64,000 bases of DNA from Pseudomonas bubulae (GCF_037023725.1 NZ_CP146077.1:2517001-2581000), one strand, 5' to 3'; shown: positions 52,930 to 61,815, counted from the first letter of the stretch. Numbers and translations are program-made. Notes: generated by a model from the sequence alone, not told the origin.

Positions 52930-54162
52930 TCAGCCCTGTTGCAGGGGCTTGTCTTCCTGGGCCATACAGGCCGCCGCAGTAAAGAGTACGTCGGTGGAGG
53001 AGTTGAGCGCGGTTTCCGCCGAGTCCTGCAGGATGCCGATAATGAAGCCCACGGCCACCACCTGCATGGCAATCTCGCTCGGGATGCCGAACAGGCTGCA
53101 CGCCAGCGGAATCAACAGCAGCGAACCGCCCGCCACACCCGATGCGCCGCAGGCGCAAATGGCTGCAACCACACTCAGCAAAATAGCAGTCGGAATATCG
53201 ACCGCAATCCCCAGTGTATGCACGGCAGCCAGGCTCAACACGGTGATGGTAATCGCCGCGCCCGCCATATTGATGGTGGCCCCCAGCGGGATGGACACCG
53301 AGTAGGTGTCTTCATGCAGGCCCAGACGCTCGCTCAACGCCATGTTCACCGGAATGTTGGCCGCCGAACTGCGGGTGAAAAACGCGGTAATCCCGCTTTC
53401 GCGCAGGCACAGAAATACCAGCGGATACGGGTTGCGACGCAACTTCCAGAACACAATCAGCGGATTGACCACCAGCGCCACAAACAGCATGCAGCCAATC
53501 AACACTGTGAGCAGGTGCAGATAACCCAGCAGGGCACCGAAGCCCGAAGAGGCGAGGGTGGCAGCCACCAGGCCGAAAATGCCCAGCGGTGCAAAGCGGA
53601 TAACTACGCGCACGATCAGGGTGACACCGTTGGACAGGTCATTGAGTACGGTGCGGGTAGTGTCGCCGGCATGACGAATGGCAATGCCCATGCCGATGGC
53701 CCACGCCAGGATGCCGATAAAGTTGGCATTCATCAGTGCGCTGACCGGGTTGTCGACCACACTCAACATCAGGCTTTGCAGTACCTCGCTGATACCCCCG
53801 GGGGCGGTAATGGCGATGTTCTCGGTGGCCAGTACCAGATTCGACGGGAACAGCATGCTGGCGATAACGGCCACCACAGCAGCAGCAAAGGTGCCGAACA
53901 GGTACAGAACCAGAATCGGGCGGATATGGGTTTCCTGGCCGTGCTTGTGGTTGGCAATCGAGGCCATGACCAGTACAAACACGAGAATCGGCGCAACGGC
54001 TTTCAAGGCGCTGACGAACACCTTGCCGATAAAGGCCACCGAAAGCGCTGCCGAGGGCGCAAGCCATGCCAGCAAAATACCTGCAATCAGACCGATCACA
54101 ATCTGGGTTACCAGGCTGGTGCGCATGAGCTTTTGCAGCAGGGTAGGTGGAGCGTCAGTCAT
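52930..54162 (-). CDS. sstT: Serine/threonine:sodium symporter SstT
   Basis: A 410-residue member of the dicarboxylate/amino acid:cation symporter (GltPh-fold) family. The HP1 tip appears in [20 protein letters not shown], the NMAG-type helix 7 motif in [15 protein letters not shown], and HP2 in [20 protein letters not shown]. Imports Ser and Thr with Na+. The ATG at 54162 ([18 protein letters not shown]) fits the family start. The stop abuts the REP tandem array. Confidence 0.93.
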   Translation of the reverse strand: MTDAPPTLLQKLMRTSLVTQIVIGLIAGILLAWLAPSAALSVAFIGKVFVSALKAVAPILVFVLVMASIANHKHGQETHIRPILVLYLFGTFAAAVVAVIASMLFPSNLVLATENIAITAPGGISEVLQSLMLSVVDNPVSALMNANFIGILAWAIGMGIAIRHAGDTTRTVLNDLSNGVTLIVRVVIRFAPLGIFGLVAATLASSGFGALLGYLHLLTVLIGCMLFVALVVNPLIVFWKLRRNPYPLVFLCLRESGITAFFTRSSAANIPVNMALSERLGLHEDTYSVSIPLGATINMAGAAITITVLSLAAVHTLGIAVDIPTAILLSVVAAICACGASGVAGGSLLLIPLACSLFGIPSEIAMQVVAVGFIIGILQDSAETALNSSTDVLFTAAACMAQEDKPLQQG

Positions 54163-54340
54163 AAAGGTTTCTCTAGTTGTTCTGGGTAGCGCATTGAAAA
54201 ACTGTGGGGCGATCGGCGGCAAACGGGCAGGCTGATCGACGCAAGTCGGCGGGATACGAACTTTATCATAGACGTGTAGGTGCTTTCCTACGCAGGGGCA
54301 ATCTGCCACATCCGTGGTTGAACTTGTTTCGGGTTACATC

Positions 54341-54355
54341 GCTTCAAGGTGAAGC
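54341..54355. promoter_or_regulatory. Inverted repeat upstream of the MFS gene
   Basis: GCTTCA-AGG-TGAAGC, perfect 6-bp arms, about 90 bases before the MFS start in the 281-base sstT/MFS divergent region. A possible operator; otherwise nothing was recognised in that interval. Confidence 0.3.
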
Positions 54356-54443
54356 ATTCTGTTACCATTGCCCATCCCCCACTTTTCTTCAAATCAGCGG
54401 GCCTTTCGGGCTTTCGCTGGCCTCGTTGTCTCTGGAGTTATTC

Positions 54444-55607
54444 ATGCTGTTGCCCATCCTGCTGCTGTCTGCGGCCGGCTTTACCGTGCTCACCACCGAA
54501 TTTGTCATCGTCGGCCTGCTGCCTTCGATAGCCCGCGACTTGGAGGTCAGCGTGCCCCAGGCCGGTTTGCTGGTGACTTTGTTCGCCTTTACGGTCGCTG
54601 CCCTCGGGCCGTTTTTGACCGCCTACTTTGCGCGTTTTCAGCGCAAACGCCTGTTTATCTCGATTTTGCTGATGTTCGCCTTCGCCAACACCGTGGCGGC
54701 GCTGGCGCCGAACATTTGGGTGATGGCTTTTGCGCGGCTGCTGCCGGCATTGGGGTTGCCGGTGTTTTGGGCTCTGGCTAGCGAAACGGCGGTGGATATC
54801 GTAGGCCCGGATTACGCCGGGCGGGCGATTGCCAAAATCGGGTTCGGCATCGTTTGTGCGACGGTATTTGGCATTCCTGTAGGCACCCTTATCTCGGATG
54901 CTTGGGGCTGGCGCAGTGCCTTCGGTATTCTGGCGGTGGTCGCCCTGGCCAAGGCGCTGTTGCTGTGGATCTATTTACCTGTCACCCGGGCAGTGAAAGA
55001 AAGCGTCACTCTGAGTTCGCAGTTTGCCCTGCTGCGCAGCCCATTGATGATTGGCCATATCGTGTTGTCCGTTCTGGTGTTCAGCGGCATGTTTACGGCC
55101 TACACCTATCTGGCCGATATTCTTGAGCGCCTGGCAGGCTTTGACGGCACGCTGGTGGGGTGGTGCCTGATGGGCTTTGGCGCCGTAGGCCTGATCGGCA
55201 ACTCGTTGGGCGGGCGCATGGTGGATCGCCATCCGCTGATCGCCTCGATGGTGTTTTGTGCCTTTATGATCGGCGGCCTGGTGGCGCTGGTGCCGAGCAT
55301 TCACTCAACCCTGGGCCTGGCGGCGGCCATGGGCATATGGGGGGTGACCCAGGCGGCCATGTTTCTGGTCAGCCATGTGCGGCTGATGAAAGTTGCCCCC
55401 CATGCCCCGGCATTTGCCGCGTCGCTGAACATTGCCGGGGCCAATCTGGGGATCGGCCTGGGTGCGATGGTGGGGGGGCGGGTAATCGATAGCTATGGCC
55501 TGGGTAACCTGGGGTTTGCTGCCGCCGGGTTTATCCTGGTATCGATTCTGCTGGCGCTGGTGCTGATGACTGCCAAGGCGCCGCCAGTGTGTGCTAGCGC
55601 GGGGTAA
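54444..55607 (+). CDS. MFS efflux transporter, DHA1 (AraJ/SotB-like) family
   Basis: A 387-residue twelve-helix exporter. Helix 1 ends with FTVLTTEFVIVGLLPSIARD, the usual DHA1 start (TTEF followed by GLLP), and the loop 2-3 motif appears as FARFQRKRLFISILL. Likely exports sugars, drugs or other small molecules; substrate unknown. GGAG lies 7 bases ahead of the ATG. Its last 14 bases overlap the convergent nhaR gene. Confidence 0.86.
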   Translation: MLLPILLLSAAGFTVLTTEFVIVGLLPSIARDLEVSVPQAGLLVTLFAFTVAALGPFLTAYFARFQRKRLFISILLMFAFANTVAALAPNIWVMAFARLLPALGLPVFWALASETAVDIVGPDYAGRAIAKIGFGIVCATVFGIPVGTLISDAWGWRSAFGILAVVALAKALLLWIYLPVTRAVKESVTLSSQFALLRSPLMIGHIVLSVLVFSGMFTAYTYLADILERLAGFDGTLVGWCLMGFGAVGLIGNSLGGRMVDRHPLIASMVFCAFMIGGLVALVPSIHSTLGLAAAMGIWGVTQAAMFLVSHVRLMKVAPHAPAFAASLNIAGANLGIGLGAMVGGRVIDSYGLGNLGFAAAGFILVSILLALVLMTAKAPPVCASAG

Positions 55608-56493
55608 ACAACTCGCGGCGTGCCCCCTCGGTAATCGCAACGATGCCGGGGTGGCGGATCTTGCGCTCCACGGTAATGGCGTAGAAGGATTCGGTGACCG
55701 CCTCGGTGTGGCCGATCAGTTCGACATCAAACTGACGCATCACTTCCTGGGCAATCACGCTGGGTGCGATAAAGACGCCGATCCCCGACTGACCGAAAGC
55801 CTGCATCAGCGCGCTGTCATCAAATTCCCCCACGATTCGCGGCTGGATCTGCTGCTCGGCCAGCCAGCGCAACAAGCGGCTGCGCAGCATGGTTTCGGGC
55901 CCGGGGATCAGTAGCGGCGCGCCTTGCAGGCAATGCGGAAAGTTTTCGGCATAGTCTTGGGCCAGCGTCGCAGTGGCAAAAAAACTGATGCCGCACTCGC
56001 CCAGTTTTTGACTGAAACCCTTGATATCCAGGTGCGAAGGCATAGGGCTGTCGGAAATTACCAAATCAAGACGCTGAATAGCGAGGTCCGCGAGTAGCCG
56101 GTCAAGCTTGTCTTCGCGACAGGTGATGCGAATCGGTTTATCCAGCTCCATGGTCGGAGCAATCAGGCGGTACACAATCGACTTGGGCACCACGTCGGCC
56201 ACACCCACTCGAAACAGGATCTGTTGTTCCTTGGGCGCCATGCGCAGCATGCTTTCCAGTTCACTGCCGACCTGAAAGATCTGCTCGGCATAAGGCAGCA
56301 CCTGGCGTCCGGTCTCGGTCAGCTCCAGTTGGCGTCCGACCCGGCGAAACAACGGCAGGCCATAGGTGTCTTCGAGCAGGCTGATTTGCCCGCTGATCGT
56401 CTGCGGCGTGAGGTTCAGTTGCTCGCAAGCGCGAACAATGCTGCCGGTCTTGGCCACGACCCAGAAGTAATGCAATTGGCGGTAATTAAGCAT
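55594..56493 (-). CDS. nhaR: LysR-type transcriptional activator NhaR
   Basis: A 299-residue LysR regulator. The N-terminal HTH MLNYRQLHYFWVVAKTGSIV with LNLTPQTISGQISLLEDTYG is characteristic of NhaR, the Na+-responsive activator of the nhaA antiporter gene in E. coli. The effector domain is complete (about 95-299). No nhaA is adjacent, so the target must be elsewhere. The ATG at 56493 was chosen; the frame is open 96 bases upstream. Confidence 0.88.
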   Translation of the reverse strand: MLNYRQLHYFWVVAKTGSIVRACEQLNLTPQTISGQISLLEDTYGLPLFRRVGRQLELTETGRQVLPYAEQIFQVGSELESMLRMAPKEQQILFRVGVADVVPKSIVYRLIAPTMELDKPIRITCREDKLDRLLADLAIQRLDLVISDSPMPSHLDIKGFSQKLGECGISFFATATLAQDYAENFPHCLQGAPLLIPGPETMLRSRLLRWLAEQQIQPRIVGEFDDSALMQAFGQSGIGVFIAPSVIAQEVMRQFDVELIGHTEAVTESFYAITVERKIRHPGIVAITEGARRELFTPR

Positions 56494-56628
56494 CAGCGTC
56501 GCAACACTTCGTAAAAACCGAAGTATAGCGTTTAAAAATACGAATTTTCCTGAAGTGTTAGATTCTCTAGAATCCCGCGTTATGCGCAAGCCACTTTGGT
56601 GGCCGCCGGTTTAGAGAGGGAAATGACC

Positions 56629-56868
56629 ATGAACATGAAAAAAGCAGCAGTAGCCGTACTGTTATCGGCAGGTTTGCTGGCGATTGCGGGTTGCGACCAG
56701 GCTGAAAAAGCCGCGCAACAGGTGCTGAGCAAAACCGCTGAATCCGCTAAACAGGCAATTGATGACACTCACAAGGCTGCGGAGCAAGCGCTCAGCGAAG
56801 CCAGCGGTGGGCTGATTGAAAAAGAAAAGCCTGAGCAAGAAAAGCAAGATTCATCTAAAGCTATTTAA
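56629..56868 (+). CDS. Small lipoprotein with helical, charged mature part
   Basis: 79 residues: signal sequence MNMKKAAVAVLLSAGLLAIA then lipobox IAGC (Cys at about 22), then an alanine/lysine-rich helix QAEKAAQQVLSKTAESAKQA and a Lys/Glu-rich tail. It is expected to be anchored in the outer membrane. GAGAGGG precedes the ATG at 56629 by 8 bases. It lies 30 bases upstream of terC and may be co-transcribed. Function unknown. Confidence 0.8.
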   Translation: MNMKKAAVAVLLSAGLLAIAGCDQAEKAAQQVLSKTAESAKQAIDDTHKAAEQALSEASGGLIEKEKPEQEKQDSSKAI

Positions 56869-56898
56869 CTGGTCTTACTGCAGAGTCCGAACACACCT

Positions 56899-57654
56899 AT
56901 GGAATATCTTTTACAACTGGCTGCCAGCCCCGCAGCCTGGGTCGCTTTAGCCACGTTGATCGTGATGGAAATCGTGCTGGGTATCGATAACCTGATCTTT
57001 ATCTCGATTTTGACCAACAAACTGCCTGAGCAATACCGCACCAAGGCACGCCGTATTGGTATCGGCATGGCGCTGATCCTGCGTCTGGGCTTGCTGGGTA
57101 CCATTGCCTACATCGTGCAACTGACCACGCCGGTATTTGAAGTGCTGGGCAAGGCCTTCTCGTGGAAGGACATGATCCTGATTGCCGGTGGTCTGTTTCT
57201 GGTGTGGAAGGCCACCAGCGAAATCCACCACAGCATGACTCCGCAAGTGGAAGAAAAAGCCGACAGCGTGTCGTCGAAAGTCACCTTGGGCTTTGCCGCT
57301 GCCATCGGCCAGATCCTCATGCTTGACCTGGTGTTTTCCATCGACAGCATCATTACGGCGGTGGGCATGACCGAGCACTTGCCGATCATGGTGATTGCAG
57401 TGGTGGTGGCGGTGATGGTGATGTTGCTGGCTTCGGAGCCTCTGGCCAAGTTCATCAACGACAACCCGACCGTAGTGATGCTGGCCCTGGCCTTCCTGAT
57501 CATGATCGGCATGACCTTGATCGCTGAAGGGTTCGGTGCCCATGTGCCGAAAGGTTACGTGTATGCAGCGATGGCGTTCTCGGCCACGGTTGAAACACTC
57601 AACATTGTGGCGCGTCAGATCCGGGAAAGGCGTCAGGCTGCGCTGATCAAGTAA
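56899..57654 (+). CDS. TerC family integral membrane protein
   Basis: A 251-residue protein with about seven helices. The conserved acidic helix [17 protein letters not shown] and its partner [17 protein letters not shown] (the two ExxxxxDN / DxxxSxDS motifs) define the family. TerC relatives affect tellurite resistance and manganese export or metal loading of exoenzymes; which applies here is not known. A terminator follows. Confidence 0.88.
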   Translation: MEYLLQLAASPAAWVALATLIVMEIVLGIDNLIFISILTNKLPEQYRTKARRIGIGMALILRLGLLGTIAYIVQLTTPVFEVLGKAFSWKDMILIAGGLFLVWKATSEIHHSMTPQVEEKADSVSSKVTLGFAAAIGQILMLDLVFSIDSIITAVGMTEHLPIMVIAVVVAVMVMLLASEPLAKFINDNPTVVMLALAFLIMIGMTLIAEGFGAHVPKGYVYAAMAFSATVETLNIVARQIRERRQAALIK

Positions 57655-57669
57655 ACGCAGGTTGATGCT

Positions 57670-57708
57670 AAAAAGCCGTCCACTCTCTTTGGGGTGGACG
57701 GCTTTTTT
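57670..57708 (+). terminator. Intrinsic terminator downstream of terC
   Basis: AAAAGCCGTCCAC ... GTGGACGGC followed by TTTTTT; A-tract on the left makes it usable on both strands, and it also serves the small convergent gene. Confidence 0.9.
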
Positions 57709-57714
57709 GTGGGT

Positions 57715-57882
57715 TCAATGTGCGCTTGCTGCGCCAGCTACCGGTTTTTCAGGGACATCTTGCGGTTTTGCCTGCACCTGCGGGTGATGATGGCGGCTAA
57801 TACGCATCAGGCCCCAGAGCATGGCGCCAGCAACGGCCAGCCAACCGGCGATCAGCAGAAAAATAGTGAGTATCGGGCTCAT
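57715..57882 (-). CDS. 55-residue single-pass membrane protein
   Basis: Start MSPILTIFLLIAGWLAVAGA, i.e. one membrane helix (about 3-25), then MRISRRHHHPQVQ with a His cluster and a short polar C-terminus ending AASAH. AAAGGAGG lies 6 bases ahead of the ATG at 57882, an almost ideal ribosome site. Convergent to terC, sharing its terminator. Function unknown. Confidence 0.65.
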   Translation of the reverse strand: MSPILTIFLLIAGWLAVAGAMLWGLMRISRHHHPQVQAKPQDVPEKPVAGAASAH

Positions 57883-58107
57883 CAGTGCCTCCTTTGCCCC
57901 CTACGGGCTCAAACACACGCTAAGCAGATGACAGTCTAGCCTGTGCGATGTTGCAGTCTATTGACCGAAGGTCGTGTAGGACTAATCGATTTGCACTATG
58001 CCATCAATCGGCCTGAGGCTTAAGGCTATACCTCGCCGTACTGGAGCCCTATGATCGACGGCCTTGGCCAGACCTTGAGGTCTGGCGTTCATTCAAAGCG
58101 AGGGAAT

Positions 58108-58785
58108 ATGCAGGGAGTGATTGGGTTGAGAAGCGCGCGATTGTGGCTGGCGGCGTTGCTTGCGTTGGCGGTGGTGGGGTGTGCCAGTGTCGAGCCGCCT
58201 GAATTCAAGCGCTTGCCGGAGAGGGTCGAACTCAATGGCGTGCCCTTTTTCCGCGGCAATGCCAATCAAGGGGCACCTCAAACGCTGGCCGGCATGCTCG
58301 GTGAGCAACGGATCAGAGTTACCCCGGGGCTGTTGGTCAAACCGCTGAAACTGCCGGGCGCAGAGGCCTCGTTGCAAAGCAATATCGAGCAATTGGCCGC
58401 CGGTTACGGATTGATGGTGTACCCGCTGGACTCATCGCTTTCGGCTTTATTGACCCAGGTGGCTGCCGGTTACCCGGTAATGCTGCGGTTCAGTGATGGC
58501 ACGCTGTGGTCCGAGCCGCGCTACGCGATGCTGGTGGGTTACAACCGCGCCAAAGGCACGGTGTTGCTGCGTTCAGGTATGGAGCGTCGGCGGTTGATGG
58601 ACTTCAGCAAATTCGAGTCGGCGTGGAAGGATGCTGGCGGCTGGGCCGTGCTGATCCTGTCGCCAACCCAGCTACCGGCCAACGTCGACAAGACCCGCTG
58701 GCTGAAAATTGCCAATGAACTGTCCCGCTCGGGCCAGGAACAGGCCGGGGCTACAGCGATCAAGACTCTGGAGTCCCAAAAGTAA
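58108..58785 (+). CDS. C39 peptidase-like lipoprotein lacking the catalytic residues
   Basis: 225 residues. The signal ends with lipobox VVGC (Cys about 22). The C39-like fold begins VELNGVPFFRGNANQGAPQT; active members read QCGP(A) here, so the catalytic Cys is replaced. The segment SEPRYAMLVGYN lines up with the HF/Y-VVVGY motif, with Arg instead of the catalytic His. It is probably a non-enzymatic binding protein. The ATG at 58108 is preceded by GAGGGA. Single gene before a REP element. Confidence 0.65.
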   Translation: MQGVIGLRSARLWLAALLALAVVGCASVEPPEFKRLPERVELNGVPFFRGNANQGAPQTLAGMLGEQRIRVTPGLLVKPLKLPGAEASLQSNIEQLAAGYGLMVYPLDSSLSALLTQVAAGYPVMLRFSDGTLWSEPRYAMLVGYNRAKGTVLLRSGMERRRLMDFSKFESAWKDAGGWAVLILSPTQLPANVDKTRWLKIANELSRSGQEQAGATAIKTLESQK

Positions 58786-58800
58786 GCGTTGGCATCACCC

Positions 58801-58888
58801 TGTGGGAGCTGGCTTGCCTGCGATGCAGGCCACGCGGTGTGACTGGCACAACGCAGGGATGCCATCGCGAGCAAGCCCGCTCCCACAT
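58801..58888. repeat. REP doublet between convergent C39-like gene and puuB-like gene
   Basis: Left arm TGTGGGAGCTGGCTTGCCTG is a variant, right arm GCAAGCCCGCTCCCACA is standard. The same GCTGGCTTGCCTGCGATG variant forms one arm of each unit in the 129-bp array. Confidence 0.88.
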
Positions 58889-58902
58889 AGCCATCACCAG
58901 AG

Positions 58903-60186
58903 TTAAAAGCCGAATTTGTCCCGCAAGCTGTAGTACCAGGCACCCAAAGCTGTCAGCGGTGTACGCAACAGCTGTCCGCCGGGGAAAGGGTAGTGGGGCA
59001 GGTCGGCAAACGCATCAAAGCGCTCTGCCTGGCCGCGCAGGGCTTCGGCCAGCACCTTGCCTGCCAAATGGGTATAGGTCACGCCATGGCCGCTGCAACC
59101 TTGGGAGTAATAGATGTTGTCACCGATACGGCCGACCTGAGGGAGGCGTGATAGCGTCAGCAGGAAATTGCCCGTCCATGCATAGTCAATTTTCACATCC
59201 TTGAGCTGCGGGAAAGCCTTGAGCATTTTCGGCCGGATAATCGCCTCGATATTGGCAGGGTCCCGTGCGCCATACACCACGCCGCCCCCGAAAATCAGAC
59301 GCTTGTCACCGGACAGGCGATAGTAGTCGAGCAAGTAGTTACAGTCCTCAACGCAATAGTCCTGTGGCAACAGAGTCTTGGCCAGCTCATCACCCAGGGG
59401 CTCGGTGGTGATTACCTGTGTACCGCAGGGCATGGACTTGGAAGCCAGCTCCGGTACCAGATTGCCCAGATAGGCATTGCCTGCGACGATAATGAACTTG
59501 GCTCGCACCTTGCCCTGGGGGGTATGCACCACAGGATTGGCGCCGCGTTCAATGCGAACAGCGGGAGACTGCTCATAAATGGTGCCGCCCAAAGACTCGA
59601 CAGCCGCGGCCTCACCCAGCGCCAGATTAAGCGGATGAATATGCCCGCCGCTCATATCCAGCAGCCCGCCCTGATACTGATCACAGGCAACCACTTCACG
59701 GATCCGGCGCTGATCCAGCAGCTCCAGTGACGTATTGCCAAAACGCTCCCAGAGTTTTTTCTGCGCTTCCAGATGGCCCATCTGCTTGGCGGTGATGGCG
59801 GCAAACACGCCGCCGTCTTTCAAATCGCACTGGATCTGATACTTGGCCACACGCTCACGAATGATCTTGCCGCCTTCAAAGGCCATCTGCCCCAGCAACT
59901 GAGCCTGCTTGGCGCCGACAGTGCGTTCGATCACATCGATATCGCGGCTGTAACTGTTAACGATCTGGCCGCCATTGCGTCCGGAAGCACCGAACCCCAC
60001 CTTCGCTGCTTCCAGGACCGTGACCTTGAAACCGGCCTCCAGCAAAAAAAGCGCACTCGACAGCCCGGTATAGCCGGCGCCGATAACACACACATCCGTT
60101 TCCACCTCGCCCTGCAGGGCAGGGCGCTCAGGGGCTGGATTGGCTGAAGCCGCATAGTAGGACTGGGGATAGGGAGTGTTCGACAT
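58903..60186 (-). CDS. FAD-dependent amine oxidase, gamma-glutamylputrescine oxidase-like (PuuB/PauB)
   Basis: A 427-residue DAO-fold flavoenzyme. The dinucleotide motif VCVIGAGYTGLSSALFLLEA is at about 32-51, then GFGASGRNGGQIVNSYSRD, the PuuB-type signature, and the FAD-binding C-terminal YYSQGCSGHGVTYTHLAGK. By family it oxidises gamma-glutamylputrescine (or related amines) to aldehyde, NH3 and H2O2 in polyamine breakdown. No other polyamine gene is adjacent. Confidence 0.88.
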   Translation of the reverse strand: MSNTPYPQSYYAASANPAPERPALQGEVETDVCVIGAGYTGLSSALFLLEAGFKVTVLEAAKVGFGASGRNGGQIVNSYSRDIDVIERTVGAKQAQLLGQMAFEGGKIIRERVAKYQIQCDLKDGGVFAAITAKQMGHLEAQKKLWERFGNTSLELLDQRRIREVVACDQYQGGLLDMSGGHIHPLNLALGEAAAVESLGGTIYEQSPAVRIERGANPVVHTPQGKVRAKFIIVAGNAYLGNLVPELASKSMPCGTQVITTEPLGDELAKTLLPQDYCVEDCNYLLDYYRLSGDKRLIFGGGVVYGARDPANIEAIIRPKMLKAFPQLKDVKIDYAWTGNFLLTLSRLPQVGRIGDNIYYSQGCSGHGVTYTHLAGKVLAEALRGQAERFDAFADLPHYPFPGGQLLRTPLTALGAWYYSLRDKFGF

Positions 60187-60329
60187 TCTGCAGCCTCTGT
60201 TTTATATTTTTTACGAGTGAAGCCGATGCTACCTGAGTTGAAAACCGCCCGCCAGCCACTGGCGGCTGAGTGTTTTAAGGTTAAAAATAAAAAATTCGAC
60301 TATTCATAGGGTTAGCTGCAAAAAAGGTG

Positions 60330-60357
60330 TTGACACCCCTCCGCAAATCTATAGAAT
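60330..60357 (+). promoter_or_regulatory. Sigma-70 promoter of tRNA-Val
   Basis: TTGACA, 16-base spacer, TAGAAT, then GCGACCCC discriminator, 13 bases before the tRNA 5' end. Confidence 0.75.
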
Positions 60358-60370
60358 GCGACCCCACAGC

Positions 60371-60447
60371 AGGCACGTAGCTCAGTTGGTTAGAGCACCA
60401 CCTTGACATGGTGGGGGTCGTTGGTTCGAGTCCAATCGCGCCTACCA
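60371..60447 (+). tRNA. tRNA-Val(GAC), with an A-C mismatch in the acceptor stem
   Basis: A 77-nt cloverleaf: anticodon stem CCACC/GGTGG around TTGACAT (anticodon GAC), T-arm TTGGTTCGAGTCCAA, encoded CCA. Acceptor arms AGGCACG and CGCGCCT pair except position 5:68, an A-C mismatch. Phage genes begin immediately downstream, so this is probably the prophage attachment site, with the 3' end possibly supplied by the phage. Confidence 0.93.
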
Positions 60448-60476
60448 AACAAAATCCGCTCTGCTGGGCGGTCTAG

Positions 60477-60506
60477 AAGGGCTCACCGAAAGGTGGGCCC
60501 TTTTTT
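60477..60506 (+). terminator. Terminator after tRNA-Val
   Basis: GGGCTCACC-GAAA-GGTGGGCCC followed by six T. A stable GNRA-looped stem 30 bases beyond the tRNA. Confidence 0.88.
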
Positions 60507-60534
60507 GTTGTCTGCGATTTGCAAAACCCCCACC

Positions 60535-60627
60535 TCAAAACGCCAAATCAGCCCCCACCTCCAGGTACTCGATACCTTTCTCTGTGTGCCCGTCCTGATA
60601 GTGTTTGGTCGCGCGGCTTTGGTGATG
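60535..60627 (-). pseudogene. 3' relic of a phage integrase (tyrosine recombinase) gene
   Basis: The last 30 codons of the frame read SRATKHYQDGHTEKGIEYLE then VGADLAF and stop, which resembles the C-terminus of tyrosine recombinases with the nucleophilic Tyr in KHYQDGH. The gene points at the tRNA, as integrase genes next to their attachment site do. Upstream of about 60627 the frame no longer resembles an integrase: the sequence is instead a phage head gene on the other strand. Confidence 0.55.
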
Positions 60628-60975
60628 GATGGCATGACCTGGAAGGGGCGCAAGACCAGCAGCGAACAGGCTTTGTCCTGGCCACGCCGGGAAGTGCATC
60701 TGGATGGCGAGAACAAAGCCGCCAACTATTTGCCTGCGCGTATCCAGTACGGGCAGATGGCCTTGGCGGCCGAAATTCACGCCGACGATATTGACCCAAT
60801 CGACAAACGCAAAGGGGCCGTGACATTGGAGCGTGTCGAGGGGGCCGTGACACGCGAGTACGCAACGATCCCGAACACCAGCAAGCGGTTATTGCCTGCG
60901 GCGCCTGATCGGCCCAGTGCGACGCAGTTTGCGGACTACTTGCTGCAACGAGGATTGTATTCTGTAAAGGTATAA
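60613..60975 (+). pseudogene. 5'-truncated phage DnaT-like head/neck protein gene
   Basis: About 116 codons remain, reading MDGMTWKGRKTSSEQALSWP and RREVHLDGE near the start and ending LLQRGLYSVKV. WKGRxTSxxQALSWPR is typical of the phage DnaT-like ssDNA-binding family, encoded in the head-completion region of siphophages. The N-terminal 60-70 residues of the family are missing; the 5' end merges with the integrase relic on the opposite strand. An ATG at 60625 exists, without a good ribosome site. Confidence 0.6.
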
Positions 60976-61070
60976 ACAGATGATGGCATTCGTAGTGGCC
61001 AGTACTAAAAGTTACTAGTAGAAGTTACTTTGAGTGCTTTAGTATGCTCCTCTCAAAAAGGGAGTGATGC

Positions 61071-61394
61071 ATGTTACCTAATCCAAAAAGCAGTAATTTT
61101 CGCTCGGCTCTACGTAATGCGCGCAAGGATGCAGGGCTCACATTGACTGAGTTGGCTGATGCTGCAGGCATATCCAATGTTATGCCTGGACGCTACGAGC
61201 GAGGCGAATCTCAGCCTACGATGGGCACTTGGCAAGAGTTGAACAAAGCTCTGTTTGAGGTCGATGACGAGGAAGTTGAGGCAGAAGCGAAAAAGCAGGA
61301 AATCGGCGAATCACTTTCCGACTCGTCTATTGAGCAGATACTTGAAGAGCTAAAAAGCCGCGGATTCAGCACGGTTAACCTTTCCTACAGCTGA
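61071..61394 (+). CDS. XRE-family HTH regulator within the prophage relic
   Basis: A 107-residue protein: HTH FRSALRNARKDAGLTLTELA, ADAAGISNVMPGRYERGESQ (about 10-55), then an acidic Glu-rich linker DDEEVEAEAKKQEIGE and a C-terminal helix IEQILEELKSRGF. AAAGGGAG is a strong ribosome site. Unlike the phage structural genes around it, it is regulatory and probably cargo of the phage, or was joined by deletion. AT-richer than the core genome. Confidence 0.85.
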   Translation: MLPNPKSSNFRSALRNARKDAGLTLTELADAAGISNVMPGRYERGESQPTMGTWQELNKALFEVDDEEVEAEAKKQEIGESLSDSSIEQILEELKSRGFSTVNLSYS

Positions 61395-61446
61395 TTCGTT
61401 GACCCAGCCCCGCTATCTAGTGGGGTTTTCTATCTCAGGTGCCACC

Positions 61447-61815
61447 ATGACTTTCTATGACGAAATGGCCATGATGGCTCTGGAGATGATCACCGAGTTC
61501 GGCCAGTCGATACTTGTCGGTAATGTCCTTCCCGGCGAGTACGATCCCGAAACCGGAACGTCAGATCCTGACATTATCACTGAGCAAACTGCCCAAGGCA
61601 TCCTGCTCGACTTCACTGGCCAGGAATTCCAGAACAACAGCCTCATCAAGCAAGGCGACAAGAAGCTCAAGATTGCTGCGCAGGGGCTTGAGTGGGTGCC
61701 TGACCTGCTGAGCAAGATGTCAATTCAAGGTCGCACCTGGTCAATCGTTCCTCCGCTCAAAGAGATCAACCCTGCCGGGACACCGATCCTCTATGAATTG
61801 CAGGTGCGATCATGA
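61447..61815 (+). CDS. Phage neck / head-tail joining protein (hypothetical)
   Basis: A 122-residue protein, MTFYDEMAMMALEMITEFGQ at the N-terminus and DGxLLDFTGQEFQNNSLIK-like GILLDFTGQEFQNNSLIKQ in the middle. Its place between the DnaT-like gene and the gp10-like gene is the head-tail joining position in siphophages. It overlaps the next gene by 4 bases. The family is inferred from context, not from a catalytic motif. Confidence 0.65.
   Translation: MTFYDEMAMMALEMITEFGQSILVGNVLPGEYDPETGTSDPDIITEQTAQGILLDFTGQEFQNNSLIKQGDKKLKIAAQGLEWVPDLLSKMSIQGRTWSIVPPLKEINPAGTPILYELQVRS

Noticed and set aside
52912..54189. 425-codon plus-strand open frame
   Set aside because: Antisense to sstT; same shadow composition (Gln/His/Asn-rich).
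60403..60612. Upstream extension of the phage DnaT-like frame through tRNA-Val
   Set aside because: The frame is open by chance through the tRNA and terminator; no coding features before about 60613.
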